DNA of 42,785 nt from JAGXLC01 sp046545795 (GCA_046545795.1 JBKGZD010000005.1:1-42785); one strand, 5' to 3'; counted from the first letter of the stretch, positions 32,279 through 42,226 are shown. Translations and numbers: made by a program. The notes: generated from the sequence alone by a model not told the origin.

Positions 32279-34399
32279 TTAAACTAAATCTATACAATAT
32301 GCCCCATCTACTGATACATCATGAAAGGGAATTCCCTCCCTGTTAAGTTGTTCTTTCAGCTTTCTGCGCTTATAGTATGGTATTGAAGAATCTAAAATTA
32401 TTAAGCCAAACTCGATTGTTTTTTTAAGCGTATTGATTTCAAATTGATTGTCTCTGGACAATATGACATAATCGACTTTTATTTTTGACTCTAACTTGTT
32501 TGTGTCAGGGTAATTTACTGAGGGGCGGAATATTGTTGTCCCTTTAAAATTCATAAAATTATTCACAACAAGATACTCATCTGTTGCTGGTTCTAAATTA
32601 TGTGTCCTGTTTATATCTTTTATAGTCGGATTTTGAGCATCTCTGCTTTTCCAGTAATTCCGGGTGAAAAAATGTAACTGGGTTAAATTTTTTGGTCGCT
32701 TAGTGTTAAAGGTAGAATCCGTAATCACTAAGTTTTGCGAGTGACTAATATAATTGTATGCAGAGTGATTGGGAATGTTGTATATAATCAATTCTTTATT
32801 GTTTATGTTCGAGTGTTTTTCGGAAATATCAATCATTAAAAAAATTACAATTATGGTTAAAATTATTATGATTTGTTTACCTGATTTCTGAATAAGCAAC
32901 CAGGCTGTCGCTAATATTGTACCGTATATTAAAATAACCTGGGCTGGATTTACATAGATGTCAGATAACACAGAAAAGGGTAGATTGCTGATTATTTCAA
33001 GGAATTTATTGAGAGCGTCAATTGTATTTTGTAATAACCATCCGAATATTTCTGCAATATTTTCAGCCAATGGATAAAGAAGAAAAAATAATATTCCTGT
33101 AATCACAATTATTGTTGCAGCTGGAATAGCAATAAAATTTGTCAACCAAAAATAGGTTGGAAACTGGTTGAAATAGTGAATTACCAGTGGGGCTGTTCCT
33201 ATTTGTGCAGCTATAGCCACTGTAAGCCACTGCCATAATTTATCAGAAATACCGTATACCTGGATATTTTTATAAATCCTGGGTTGAAAGAAAACTATGC
33301 TTAATACTGCCAGGTAGGATAGCCGGAAACTTAGAGAGAACAGCAACAACGGGTTAATAAATAAAAGAATAAATGCAGAGAATGCCAATGTGTTGTAAAT
33401 AGAGGAATCTCTTCCAGTTATCCGGGCGATAGCAATCAAGGTAAACATGAGTGTGGCACGGGCTACTGAAGCAGATAGTCCTGTAAGAAAAGCATAGCCA
33501 ATGAGTAAGAAAACTATTAATAATGTTTTCAATATTTTTGTTGACTGCCGTTTTTCCATAAAAAACAGTATATAATGCAACAAGAGGTATATGATTCCTA
33601 CATGCAGACCTGAAACGGCTAAGATATGAGATGCGCCGGACGCTGAGAAAGAATTTTTGATATCCTGGGTTAGGTAGTCTTTGTACCCAAGTACTAAAGC
33701 TGAAGCTACAGCAAGTTGATCTTGCTCTTTTACCTGGGTTTCTATTGCTTTGATTAATTGATGCCTGTAGCTATTCGATATACTCCTGACTGAATTGAGT
33801 GAATTTGTTTTAGGTTTGATTTTTTCCCACTTATCTGCTGGAATATATGCCTGGTGATAGATGGAATGCGCAGCAAGAAATTGTTTATAATTAAATTCTT
33901 TTGGGTTTCCATAATTTGTGATATTTGAGATGTTACTTTCGAAAATTATGTTGTCTCCGGGATTGAGATTAGAAGATTTACTATCTTTTTCTATGTAAGT
34001 TAATACTTTCGCATTTTGTTGAATCCAGTCGTTATTGTTTTGTTTTGCTTTTACGAGCAGGATCATTTCCGTACTGTTTTCTTTTTCTATTGGTATGTCT
34101 TGAACAACAGCTAAATATTGTTGAGATTTTTCATTTAAGGTGGGGATTTTCCGGGTTCTGTATTTAAGAATGGCAGAGCCTAAAGTTATTATAAGAAGAA
34201 AATACAACAGATTAAGGTATTTCTCTCCAATAAATTGAAATTTTAATGGGAGAAGTTTAAACAATATAATCAACAACAAATTCACACAAAAGAATATCTT
34301 TAGGAATTCCCAGTCAAATTTAAAATATTGCTGAACAACAATTCCCACAATGAAGGCAATGACAATTTTGATAAAGGGAGACCTTCTGAATTCCTGCAT
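32279..34399 (-). CDS. comEC: ComEC/Rec2-family DNA-uptake channel protein
   Basis: A 706-residue polytopic membrane protein. The N-terminal membrane helices and a DUF4131-type OB domain (about 60-190) are followed by the competence core, with the signature SFSASGASHILAVSGLHVGI near 250 and about eight helices to residue 530. The last 170 residues are soluble but have no HxHxDH motif, so the metallo-beta-lactamase nuclease domain of Bacillus-type ComEC is absent or degenerate. ComEC carries single-stranded DNA across the inner membrane during natural transformation. No other competence genes are in the window. It is a single gene between the C25 protease and trkA. Confidence 0.88.
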   Translation of the reverse strand: MQEFRRSPFIKIVIAFIVGIVVQQYFKFDWEFLKIFFCVNLLLIILFKLLPLKFQFIGEKYLNLLYFLLIITLGSAILKYRTRKIPTLNEKSQQYLAVVQDIPIEKENSTEMILLVKAKQNNNDWIQQNAKVLTYIEKDSKSSNLNPGDNIIFESNISNITNYGNPKEFNYKQFLAAHSIYHQAYIPADKWEKIKPKTNSLNSVRSISNSYRHQLIKAIETQVKEQDQLAVASALVLGYKDYLTQDIKNSFSASGASHILAVSGLHVGIIYLLLHYILFFMEKRQSTKILKTLLIVFLLIGYAFLTGLSASVARATLMFTLIAIARITGRDSSIYNTLAFSAFILLFINPLLLFSLSFRLSYLAVLSIVFFQPRIYKNIQVYGISDKLWQWLTVAIAAQIGTAPLVIHYFNQFPTYFWLTNFIAIPAATIIVITGILFFLLYPLAENIAEIFGWLLQNTIDALNKFLEIISNLPFSVLSDIYVNPAQVILIYGTILATAWLLIQKSGKQIIIILTIIVIFLMIDISEKHSNINNKELIIYNIPNHSAYNYISHSQNLVITDSTFNTKRPKNLTQLHFFTRNYWKSRDAQNPTIKDINRTHNLEPATDEYLVVNNFMNFKGTTIFRPSVNYPDTNKLESKIKVDYVILSRDNQFEINTLKKTIEFGLIILDSSIPYYKRRKLKEQLNREGIPFHDVSVDGAYCIDLV

Positions 34400-34587
34400 A
34401 AAAGTGGACTTTTACCATGTAAAGATGATAAAATTTGCAGAAATTTTAATAAAATTCAGACATTTGTTTTTAACCGTTTTTAAGCACTAAGCTTAATTTA
34501 TTATCAATAATTTTATAATCAGGCGTTTGAATATATATCAGTTTGTTGTAAACTTTAGTATATAAAACTATCCATCACTGATTGTTA

Positions 34588-37500
34588 TCATTTAATAATA
34601 AGTTTATAATTTATGATTTTATTGTTTATGCTGAAACGGATTAAATAGATACCGGTTGGATGTAATGAAATATCCACAGGATTTAAATTCTTTTTTAGTA
34701 TATCATTTTGTACTACTTTTCCATTAACATCCATAATTTCAAAACCAATTATTTCTCCACTTGTGTTTTCTATAATTATTTTATCATCTGCAGGATTAGG
34801 ATATACTTTTAATCCTTCAGATGATAAATCATTTATATTAGTTTCCTCTTCAATGAGAGTTATTTCGAGGCTTTTATTGGATGTAAGTTCAATACTATCT
34901 TCATGTTTGTCATATCCCTCAGCTGTGATGGTGTATTTATATTCTCCTGCAGGTAGTTCTATGACAGATTCTCCTCTACTATCTGTTGTATTACTCACAG
35001 TGTCCATGTTTATCTCAGCTGCTTCTATTAAATTACCGTTTGTATTGCTTATGATAAACTGGATAGAGTATATTTTTTCTAGGGAGATATTGTAAGTAGA
35101 GTCTTTTTCGATTGTAATTTCTTCATTGTAAGTTGTATGCCCTTCTTTTTCTATAAGACAGTTATATGTTCCTATTTTTAAGTCTGTAAAGCTAATTTCA
35201 CCATTTTTATCTGTATTACCACTCATATCTCCGATTTCTACCGTTGCCTCCTCTATTCCTTTTCCATTATTATCAATTACCTGCACCGATATATCTAAAA
35301 GAATTGCTTCCATTGTTACCTCCACTGTTTTGTGGTTGTTTACATCGACAGTCCCCTCATAGGTGTCATAGTATTCATCTTCCACATCTGCCGTAAAGGG
35401 TTTATCCAGCTCGTATTCCACGTCGCTGAATGTGTATTTACCTTCCGATGTTTTTACAGTAGCATTGTTAAAAGCTATTTCTCCATCAATTGGAGTGGTT
35501 CCGTCTTCTTCATACAATTCAAAAGTGATATCATAAGTAGATACCTGCATTGTCACATTTTCAGTAATATCAGAAGATACCTCGAGAGTTCCGTTGACCT
35601 GGTCATACCCTTCTTTACTCACAGTGTATTCATATTCCCCGGGTTCTAAGGTAAATGTTGCTTCTCCCTGGTCATCAGTTTCAATAGCAGATTCAGCAAA
35701 TTCAACTGTAGCATTTTCGATTGGCTCAGTTCCGTCAGTTACAGTGAAGGTGACCTCATTTATCTCCACACAGCTAATCTCGGCTTTCCAACCGTCTTTA
35801 GTTACAGAGCTATCTGAATAGAATTCAAAAGTAAGGGCTCCCTGTTTATTATCAGCGTAAATGGTTTCTGGTTTATTTTCATTGTCATATGTATCAATGA
35901 GTTTATCAGATGTGGATGTTCCATTGTATATTTTTAGCGAGTCATAATCTGTTTCCACGTCAAAACTCAGGAATTCAGCCTTTATTACTTTACCAGAGCT
36001 AGCTGGTTCAAATGTTATCGTATCGCTTTCATTATTGGAATATTCCCTGTCCGGTCCACCGGAGTCGTAGAATAGTCCGAAACAAGTGCTGACGGTGTCT
36101 TCTTTACTAATGATGTATTCTGGTATTTCGCCTATAGATACTTGCTTTGTAGTCTCGTCCTTATAATAATTGTTTTCACAGGCAGCTTGAATGTCTATGT
36201 CTGCAAGTGTTCCAATAGGAGTTGAGTCGTCAGCTGTTACCTTAAATGTAAGTGTTTGTGTCTCTCCTGCATTGATGTCGTAAGGCCCGTCGGTATCGTC
36301 ATCAATAGTTAGTTCTGAAGCCTCTGTGTCCATTAAAGCTTCTACTCCTGCCACATCTGCATGGCCTGTATTTGTTATTTCTACTATAAGGTCAGCTGTT
36401 TCACCGGGGTCGAGTATACTATCATTATTCCCAGCTGCATCGTCGATATTGATTTCTCCAATTTCCAGCTCCGGAGCATTTAGTTGAATGTTAAAGTTAG
36501 ATTTCCATGTATATTCCTTTTCTTCACTATCTTCGCCCGTGATATGCATTGTGAAAATGATATTATGCTGATCAGGAATTGAATCGCTGACTTCAAAAGC
36601 AAAAGCGCCAAAGATAAGGGAATCTTCTGCGGGCCCAATATCGCCGTAATCCTGCAGGCTGTCTGCCAATGAAACGTAGGGATCTTCAACAGACAAACTG
36701 TCAAACACATTAAAAGCCTCGTAAGAATCGCTCACGTTTGTAAGCGTAGCATCCAGGCTGATACTTTCACCATATTCTGCCTCACCGTTGTTGTTCCCGG
36801 TAGCATCGTCAATAGATATACTGTCTGGTTTAATGAATGGTTGATCTGATGGTAAAACAGTTATAGTTCCAATATATGGTTGTTTATTTTGGGCAGTAAT
36901 GACTAAATCCGCTTCTCCTTCATTGTTTAGGGATTCAAAATTTAAAGTAACTTCTCCTGTTTTATCAGCTCTTTTTGCATCCAGCAGCTCGTCGTTAAAA
37001 GATAACGCTACATAAGCATAAGCCTCCGTATATACGGTTAACGAATTCATGCCTGCCATTAAAGTTGACGGAGTGGTTTTTACAGTTACTGTATCTGGTA
37101 CTCCAAAATATGGAGTAAGTGAAGGGTCTCCCATTAAGTGATATATTTCCCAGTAGTATCCTTTTTTGTCGGAGGTTGAAGCTTCCACTGCCATATTTCC
37201 ACCAACAACAGCTTGTCCTTGTGTTATGTACCAAGCTGAAGGATCGTCCATTTCGTTGGATTTTGTGTGGAACATGGCGTCATAAGCACCTGTTCCGGTC
37301 TCGTCATAAGAAGGTTCTGAATTAATATAAGTAGAAGAACCAATGCCCCACCAATAGTCTTCATCCCAGTATGTATAATTTGAACCACCAATATCGCCAA
37401 TAGCTCCTTTGTTTTCTGCACGAAGGGCAGCTTCCCCAAAAGACTCATCATCATCAAATTTTACAGATTGGCAACAATTTCCTACCCAAAGGCCATATTT

Positions 37501-38913
37501 GCCCTCATTGGTAAGATTATCAACATCAGAAACAGAAAAACTTGGATCAGACCATCCGTTAGGGCTGCAATGTGCTGTGTAATTAGCATATGATACTCCA
37601 TTATTAATGTTGTCGATAATCGAGTCGTGTAAAGCATCATTCTCTGCTGGCTGTAAAAATAAGCTTGAGTTTATGCCATTTACCTCGTTATAATAGTAAT
37701 TTTCAGCATACCACATAGCTCCATTTCCATGAGTATCCTGGTAGTTGTCATCATGTCCTGAAACTAACAGAGCATTTCCAAGATAATCTGGCTCACTCAT
37801 TTCATATTTTTCATATTCCAGGGTTTTATCTATTTGGGGCTGCAATTGTTCTGTGTTTTGTGCTGAAAAACGTCCGTAATAAACTTCAGGTAAAAAATCA
37901 CCGGTGTATTCACAATAATATAAATCAGTTACATGATTATCTTCATTACCATCCCAGGCCGGGATTTGTTCCACATCTCCCACAAATAAAACAAAACTTG
38001 GAGCAGTTGGGTTTGGGTTATTGTATAAATCCTCAAGGTAGGATTTAATATCAGTCTTGCTTGTTCCAATTTCATCGGTATAGGCTTCGACTACATTATA
38101 TCCCTTCAGCTCTTTCCAGTCGATAAAAGGTTGAAGTTGTTCTTCAAACATTCGGTCTGCAACAATAACATAAGTTATGGGAGAATCATCAATTAAATTT
38201 TTAGAATTGGATGGTTGATAATTAATAGCTCGGCTATGTAATTGTTCGAAATATGGATTGGTATATTCCTTTTTTACTTGTTTTTCTTTTGCATTATTGA
38301 CATTTGTAAAGTTTACTTCAAATTTGATATTTGTATAAATTTTTAATTTGTTTTTGACAGGATTATATTTTAAAGGAGAAATTTGGAGCCTACCATAGCG
38401 GACATTTCTCATTGTGCCTCTATCTTCTATTTTAACTAGTTTATCCCCTATGAACTTATTCGTTTCATATATTTTTTCATTGAAATAGAACTTTTTGTTT
38501 TTCTTTTTATCATTTTTTGATTGAGAGGGTTGGGCTGGCATTATTTTGTTCTCTATACCTTTTTCTTTGAGGTCAATTTCTTCAACATCAAAAGAAATAA
38601 TTTCAACCTCATAATCTGCACCTATAGGAATTTCTATCAATTTACTTATAACTGGTAGGTTTGGGGATCCTTTTCCGAAAATTTTCATTAACCCTTCTGT
38701 TCTAATTTGGCTAAATTCTCCACTTTTTGTCTTTTGAGGGATTATTTTAAACGTACCGGTTTTTTGTTCTGCTTTGAATCCTTCCTGGTTGTTTTCTTTG
38801 AGGTGAAACGAAAATTGTTTTGATTTTTTAGTTGAAATTGTTTTTTGACTAAAAGATGTGTTGGATGACAACAGGCAAAGAAAAATGACTGTAAGTATAT
38901 AGGGGCTTCTCAT
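34588..38913 (-). CDS. T9SS-secreted gingipain-like C25 cysteine protease with Ig-like repeats
   Basis: At 1441 residues. Signal peptide (cut near SFSQ), gingipain-type propeptide (about 35-205), C25 catalytic domain (about 245-605) with the His of YTAHCSPNGW (H448) and the nucleophile in WVGNCCQS (C480 or C481). Next come beta-sandwich and CARDB-like domains (to about 940) with DDA(T/A)GNN repeats, a CUB-like domain with SDSGGPDREY-type spelling (about 960-1065), and four carboxypeptidase-regulatory-like repeats (about 1070-1360), each ending near a GEYEYT or GTYNC strand. The last about 75 residues (LKVYPNPADDKIII... to the end) are a type A T9SS sorting domain. It should be exported by T9SS and anchored or released at the cell surface, degrading protein. 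Arg or Lys preference cannot be read. Confidence 0.92.
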   Translation of the reverse strand: MRSPYILTVIFLCLLSSNTSFSQKTISTKKSKQFSFHLKENNQEGFKAEQKTGTFKIIPQKTKSGEFSQIRTEGLMKIFGKGSPNLPVISKLIEIPIGADYEVEIISFDVEEIDLKEKGIENKIMPAQPSQSKNDKKKNKKFYFNEKIYETNKFIGDKLVKIEDRGTMRNVRYGRLQISPLKYNPVKNKLKIYTNIKFEVNFTNVNNAKEKQVKKEYTNPYFEQLHSRAINYQPSNSKNLIDDSPITYVIVADRMFEEQLQPFIDWKELKGYNVVEAYTDEIGTSKTDIKSYLEDLYNNPNPTAPSFVLFVGDVEQIPAWDGNEDNHVTDLYYCEYTGDFLPEVYYGRFSAQNTEQLQPQIDKTLEYEKYEMSEPDYLGNALLVSGHDDNYQDTHGNGAMWYAENYYYNEVNGINSSLFLQPAENDALHDSIIDNINNGVSYANYTAHCSPNGWSDPSFSVSDVDNLTNEGKYGLWVGNCCQSVKFDDDESFGEAALRAENKGAIGDIGGSNYTYWDEDYWWGIGSSTYINSEPSYDETGTGAYDAMFHTKSNEMDDPSAWYITQGQAVVGGNMAVEASTSDKKGYYWEIYHLMGDPSLTPYFGVPDTVTVKTTPSTLMAGMNSLTVYTEAYAYVALSFNDELLDAKRADKTGEVTLNFESLNNEGEADLVITAQNKQPYIGTITVLPSDQPFIKPDSISIDDATGNNNGEAEYGESISLDATLTNVSDSYEAFNVFDSLSVEDPYVSLADSLQDYGDIGPAEDSLIFGAFAFEVSDSIPDQHNIIFTMHITGEDSEEKEYTWKSNFNIQLNAPELEIGEINIDDAAGNNDSILDPGETADLIVEITNTGHADVAGVEALMDTEASELTIDDDTDGPYDINAGETQTLTFKVTADDSTPIGTLADIDIQAACENNYYKDETTKQVSIGEIPEYIISKEDTVSTCFGLFYDSGGPDREYSNNESDTITFEPASSGKVIKAEFLSFDVETDYDSLKIYNGTSTSDKLIDTYDNENKPETIYADNKQGALTFEFYSDSSVTKDGWKAEISCVEINEVTFTVTDGTEPIENATVEFAESAIETDDQGEATFTLEPGEYEYTVSKEGYDQVNGTLEVSSDITENVTMQVSTYDITFELYEEDGTTPIDGEIAFNNATVKTSEGKYTFSDVEYELDKPFTADVEDEYYDTYEGTVDVNNHKTVEVTMEAILLDISVQVIDNNGKGIEEATVEIGDMSGNTDKNGEISFTDLKIGTYNCLIEKEGHTTYNEEITIEKDSTYNISLEKIYSIQFIISNTNGNLIEAAEINMDTVSNTTDSRGESVIELPAGEYKYTITAEGYDKHEDSIELTSNKSLEITLIEEETNINDLSSEGLKVYPNPADDKIIIENTSGEIIGFEIMDVNGKVVQNDILKKNLNPVDISLHPTGIYLIRFSINNKIINYKLIIK

Positions 38914-38932
38914 TATGTTAGTTATTTGCTTG

Positions 38933-38964
38933 CAATGCTACTAAAATATCACGAAAATCGCAAA
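38933..38964 (-). promoter_or_regulatory. candidate promoter of the C25 protease gene
   Basis: On the minus strand TTTG, 20 bases, then TAGCATTG: one mismatch to the consensus. The mRNA leader would be about 12 bases. Confidence 0.4.
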
Positions 38965-39453
38965 AGATATTTTATAGTCTGGAAATCCTTATCAGAGAAT
39001 GGGCGTATTTGTAGATATAGCTATTTATAAATCAAAAATGTTTGTTTTAAATTTTTCAAGATAATCTATAACCATTGCATTATAGGAAGACTAATAGCTG
39101 AAAACCATAATTTTTAAATAAATTCATTCATTTTACTTTAAGCAAAATGTAAAAAAATCCCAAATTCCCTCACTATCAACAACACGATGCGATGAGCTGC
39201 GGGCTTCCCTGTCTGCGGATGATTGCCAAACATAAGGGAACATGGTGTGGTTCGGGGGTATGTTCTTTGTCGTTAGTACCATAAGATAACACGATACTGT
39301 GGAAATCATTTTCTTTGACGGATTCACAACTTTTTATAGTGAAGAACCTGACTTTTCACGTGAAATGCAGGAAGTTGGTGAAATTATCACAGAGAATATA
39401 AGGTTGTTTGAATGCATTGTGAGGCCTTTGCGGTATATCCTTAAAAAACATCG
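38965..39453. other. gene-free stretch with a GC-richer patch
   Basis: About 490 bases without a convincing gene. The part from about 39150 to 39290 is much richer in G and C (roughly half) than the flanks and carries overlapping but broken reading frames on both strands. I see no terminal inverted repeats, CRISPR units or tRNA. It may be the remains of a mobile element or a decayed gene. Confidence 0.5.
39176..39355 (-). pseudogene. possible decayed coding fragment in the GC-richer patch
   Basis: A minus-strand frame runs from just after a stop at 39356-39358 to a TGA at 39176-39178 with protein-like spelling (FHSIVLSYGTNDKEHTPEPHH) but no ATG. A second minus frame (ending at 39133) and a plus-strand frame (39290-39457, VEIIFFDGFTTFYSEEPD...) also look partly coding. 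They cannot all be real. I cannot identify a family; a remnant broken by frameshifts is the simplest reading. Confidence 0.25.
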
Positions 39454-40230
39454 CTAAAAAGTAACCATCTTCCTTTTCCTTTCAGTGAATGTGGAAATTT
39501 TTTTAAACCCGATATTTTTTAGTAGTTCAGTCGCTTCCATGAAATATTGGCCTATCTGATCTGGTTTGTGAGCATCAGAATTTATCATCATGGGAATGTT
39601 GTTTTGATAACACATTTCAAGAAACGTTATATCTGGATAAAATTCTTTGCAAGGTTTGTTTTTACCGCTTGTATTCAGCTCAACCGTCATATTATTTGTG
39701 GCTATGGATTCAATTACCTTCTCATAAATTTCCATGGGCTTTTTTTTGGGTCTGTGATTGAACTTTTTAATTACATCTGCATGGCCTACTATATCGAACA
39801 TTCCAGTGTTAACGGCACTGTTGAGCAGATTGAAATATTTCTCGTAGAGGGTTTCAATATCCTTATCATCATAGTGGTCTGGCGAAGTGTCAAAATTCCA
39901 GTATTCTATAAAGTGAATAGAGCCAATTACATAATCTAAGGGTAAAGAGCTAATAAGTTTTTCAGTTTCTTTTTCTTTGCCTGGTATGTAATCTATTTCA
40001 GCGCCGAATTTAATTTTCAGAGGAAGGTTGGTGTTTTCCTTAAGAGCTATAATTGTTTCTTTCATATATTGAATATCATTTTCATTGATACCCCATTCTG
40101 TGGGAACAATTGAAAAATGATCAGAAAAGCCGATTTCCTCAAATCCTTTTTCATAAGCAGCCTTTACGAATTCATTGTGCTTTCCTTTTCCGTCTGACAG
40201 GAATGTATGAGTGTGATAGTCTACGAGCAT
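39454..40230 (-). CDS. PHP-domain phosphoesterase, histidinol-phosphatase-like
   Basis: A 258-residue PHP-fold metal-dependent phosphatase. The metal ligands typical of the family are visible: HTH at 6-8, FSDHFS near residue 37, GAEIDY, the SIHF motif, GHADVIK, and NSDAH near the end. The size and motifs fit HisJ-type histidinol-phosphatases. No other his genes are nearby and the gene overlaps miaA by ten bases, so it could act on another phosphate ester. It is the last gene of a three-gene overlapping operon. Confidence 0.85.
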   Translation of the reverse strand: MLVDYHTHTFLSDGKGKHNEFVKAAYEKGFEEIGFSDHFSIVPTEWGINENDIQYMKETIIALKENTNLPLKIKFGAEIDYIPGKEKETEKLISSLPLDYVIGSIHFIEYWNFDTSPDHYDDKDIETLYEKYFNLLNSAVNTGMFDIVGHADVIKKFNHRPKKKPMEIYEKVIESIATNNMTVELNTSGKNKPCKEFYPDITFLEMCYQNNIPMMINSDAHKPDQIGQYFMEATELLKNIGFKKISTFTERKRKMVTF

Positions 40231-41147
40231 ATAGTTGTTTGTTTTTTTATGTAACTTTTTATTTCTTCTTTTTGTTCAGAATTGAACCATTTTATTTCAG
40301 GATCCCTTGAGAACCATGTCATTTGTCTTTTTGCATATCTTCTTGAATTCCTTTTTATTAGTCTTATGGCTTCTTTGAAGGGAATTTTCCCGTCAAAATA
40401 ATCGAAGAGCTCTTTATATCCTACCGTATTTAAGGGATTGAGATGTTTGAATTGATGCAGGTTTCTTGCTTCTTCCACCAGCCCTTCCTCTATCATTTTA
40501 TCTACTCTATCATTGATGCGTTCGTACAATTCCTGCCGGTCTCTTGTTAATCCTATTTTATGGATATTGAATGTTCTTTTTTTGCTTGTTTTTGTCAGAA
40601 AACTTGAGTAAGGTTTTCCGGTTTGTATGGTGATTTCCAATGCTTTAAGAATTCTTTTCGGATTTTTAAGGTCTATTTTGTCATAAGAGGCTGGGTCCAG
40701 TTTTTTAAGGCTGTATCTCAGGCTTTCTATGCCTTCCTCATTATATTGTTTTATTAAGCTCGACCTGATTTCTGGTTCCACACGGGGTAATGCGTCAATC
40801 CCTTCGCAGACTGCATTAATGTATAGTCCGGAACCTCCTGTCATGATAATGAGGTCATTCTTTTGGAAATATTTTTCTAAAAATTGCATTACATCCAGTT
40901 CAAACATCCCTGCAGTATAAAATTCGTGGATGGTTTTATAGTCAATGAAATGGTGCTTTACTTTTTTCAGTTCTTCATGCGTAGGTTTGGCTGTTCCTAT
41001 TTTCATCTCTTTGAATATCTGTCTTGAATCAGCAGAAATAATTTCTGTACCAAAACTTTCTGCAAGTTCAATACATAATTCTGTTTTACCGACAGCTGTC
41101 GGTCCTGCAATCACAACCAGGTGTTTTTGATTTTGTTTTGAGATCAT
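40221..41147 (-). CDS. miaA: tRNA dimethylallyltransferase
   Basis: A 308-residue enzyme that transfers an isopentenyl group to A37 of tRNAs reading UNN codons. Visible are the P-loop GPTAVGKT (15-22), DSRQIFKEMKIGTAKP with D40, and the MTGGSGLYINAVCEGID motif. The downstream RRYAKRQMTWFSRD segment near the C-terminus is also typical. The normal length suggests a working enzyme. It overlaps the acyl-CoA reductase gene upstream by four bases and the PHP gene downstream by ten, so the three are likely co-translated. Confidence 0.96.
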   Translation of the reverse strand: MISKQNQKHLVVIAGPTAVGKTELCIELAESFGTEIISADSRQIFKEMKIGTAKPTHEELKKVKHHFIDYKTIHEFYTAGMFELDVMQFLEKYFQKNDLIIMTGGSGLYINAVCEGIDALPRVEPEIRSSLIKQYNEEGIESLRYSLKKLDPASYDKIDLKNPKRILKALEITIQTGKPYSSFLTKTSKKRTFNIHKIGLTRDRQELYERINDRVDKMIEEGLVEEARNLHQFKHLNPLNTVGYKELFDYFDGKIPFKEAIRLIKRNSRRYAKRQMTWFSRDPEIKWFNSEQKEEIKSYIKKQTTICS

Positions 41148-42217
41148 TGGTTTTCCAAAGAAAGTAAAAATTTTATTGTGTCTATTTGATCTGCATAATC
41201 CCAGAGTTCTGGAGTTTGTGTTTTTCCAAAATCTATGGCATCCTTTATTTTCCCAGAATTAGATACTATACATTGAAGCTTGTTCTTTTGCATTTGCAGC
41301 TTATTATTGAGATTATTGATGTCAGTATACTCTTCATAAAATAAAGTTCCAACAGGAGAGGAGAGTCCTTCATCTTTTTTTAACAAGAGAAATCCATTGT
41401 CCAGATGAGGCGTTTGATTCATCAAATAAATAGCCCTGTTGTATTCATAATTGTTCATATATTTATTGTGTTGTTTTAACTCCTCTTCGTAATGATTAAT
41501 GTTTTGGAAAAAGTGTTTAAAGCTGAATTTATGTGGAATATAAATTTTGGATATATTTCTGCATCCCATTCCGAAATATAAGAAAATATCATCGGCAAGT
41601 TTTGTTATGTCTTTGTCTGTCTCTTCACCAGTTAATACCGCGATGCTGTTTCGGTTTTTTCTGATTATATTCGGGTATTTACCGAAGTAATATTCAAAAT
41701 AACGGGAACTATTGTCGCTCCCTGTAGCAATAATTGCATCAAATTTTTTCAGGGTTTCATTTTCAAACAGAATATACTTTTCCATCTCAGGCTCCATTTT
41801 TACTAGTATTTGCCTTATAGCCCCGGGGATTTCTTTGTCTTTTGAAGATAGCTTTCCATAATACACGTGTCCTGTAATTAAAATACATACAAAGTCATGA
41901 AATCCTACAAAAGGGATATTTCCTGCATTGACAACTCCTATTGTCAGAGGTTTTTTGTTTGATTTTTTTAACTCCGGGTAGTAGGACAGCCAACGGGTTA
42001 TTTTGTCCTTCTGCAAAGCAGTGCCTAGATTTGCTAAGGCAGATAAAATATTTTGCTGTGTGAACCAGGGATTTTGCTCTTCTGCCAAAGGTAGAATATT
42101 ATCGAGAATACTGTAATACTCCCTGAACTTTTTTTCTTTGTTATTATCGGCATAGGTTTTTAATATTTTTCCCAGGGTAGCAAATAAATTAACGCGTTCA
42201 TTTATGGATAGTTGCAT
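41144..42217 (-). CDS. LuxC-like acyl-CoA reductase
   Basis: A 357-residue member of the LuxC/acyl-CoA reductase group (aldehyde-dehydrogenase fold). It has VNAGNIPFVGFHDFVCILITGHVYYGKLSSKD (cofactor region), IIATGSDNSSRYFEYYFGKYPNI, RKNRNSIAVLTGEE, and FGMGCRNISKIYIP with the likely catalytic Cys. LuxC reduces activated fatty acids to aldehydes in luminous bacteria; Bacteroidota carry this gene without lux genes, often in this position, and its role there is not established as far as I know. It starts the operon with miaA. The leader has a 30-base element shared with the TM1266-like gene at 22553. Confidence 0.82.
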   Translation of the reverse strand: MQLSINERVNLFATLGKILKTYADNNKEKKFREYYSILDNILPLAEEQNPWFTQQNILSALANLGTALQKDKITRWLSYYPELKKSNKKPLTIGVVNAGNIPFVGFHDFVCILITGHVYYGKLSSKDKEIPGAIRQILVKMEPEMEKYILFENETLKKFDAIIATGSDNSSRYFEYYFGKYPNIIRKNRNSIAVLTGEETDKDITKLADDIFLYFGMGCRNISKIYIPHKFSFKHFFQNINHYEEELKQHNKYMNNYEYNRAIYLMNQTPHLDNGFLLLKKDEGLSSPVGTLFYEEYTDINNLNNKLQMQKNKLQCIVSNSGKIKDAIDFGKTQTPELWDYADQIDTIKFLLSLENQ

Positions 42218-42226
42218 ATGCTTAAT

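Noticed and set aside
31812..32282. A 156-codon plus-strand frame opposite trkA
   Set aside because: The minus strand encodes the NAD-binding half of TrkA with all motifs, and the plus frame has no recognisable domain.
39547..39939. A 130-codon plus-strand frame opposite the PHP gene
   Set aside because: The PHP metal-binding motifs on the minus strand are complete. The plus frame shows no family features.
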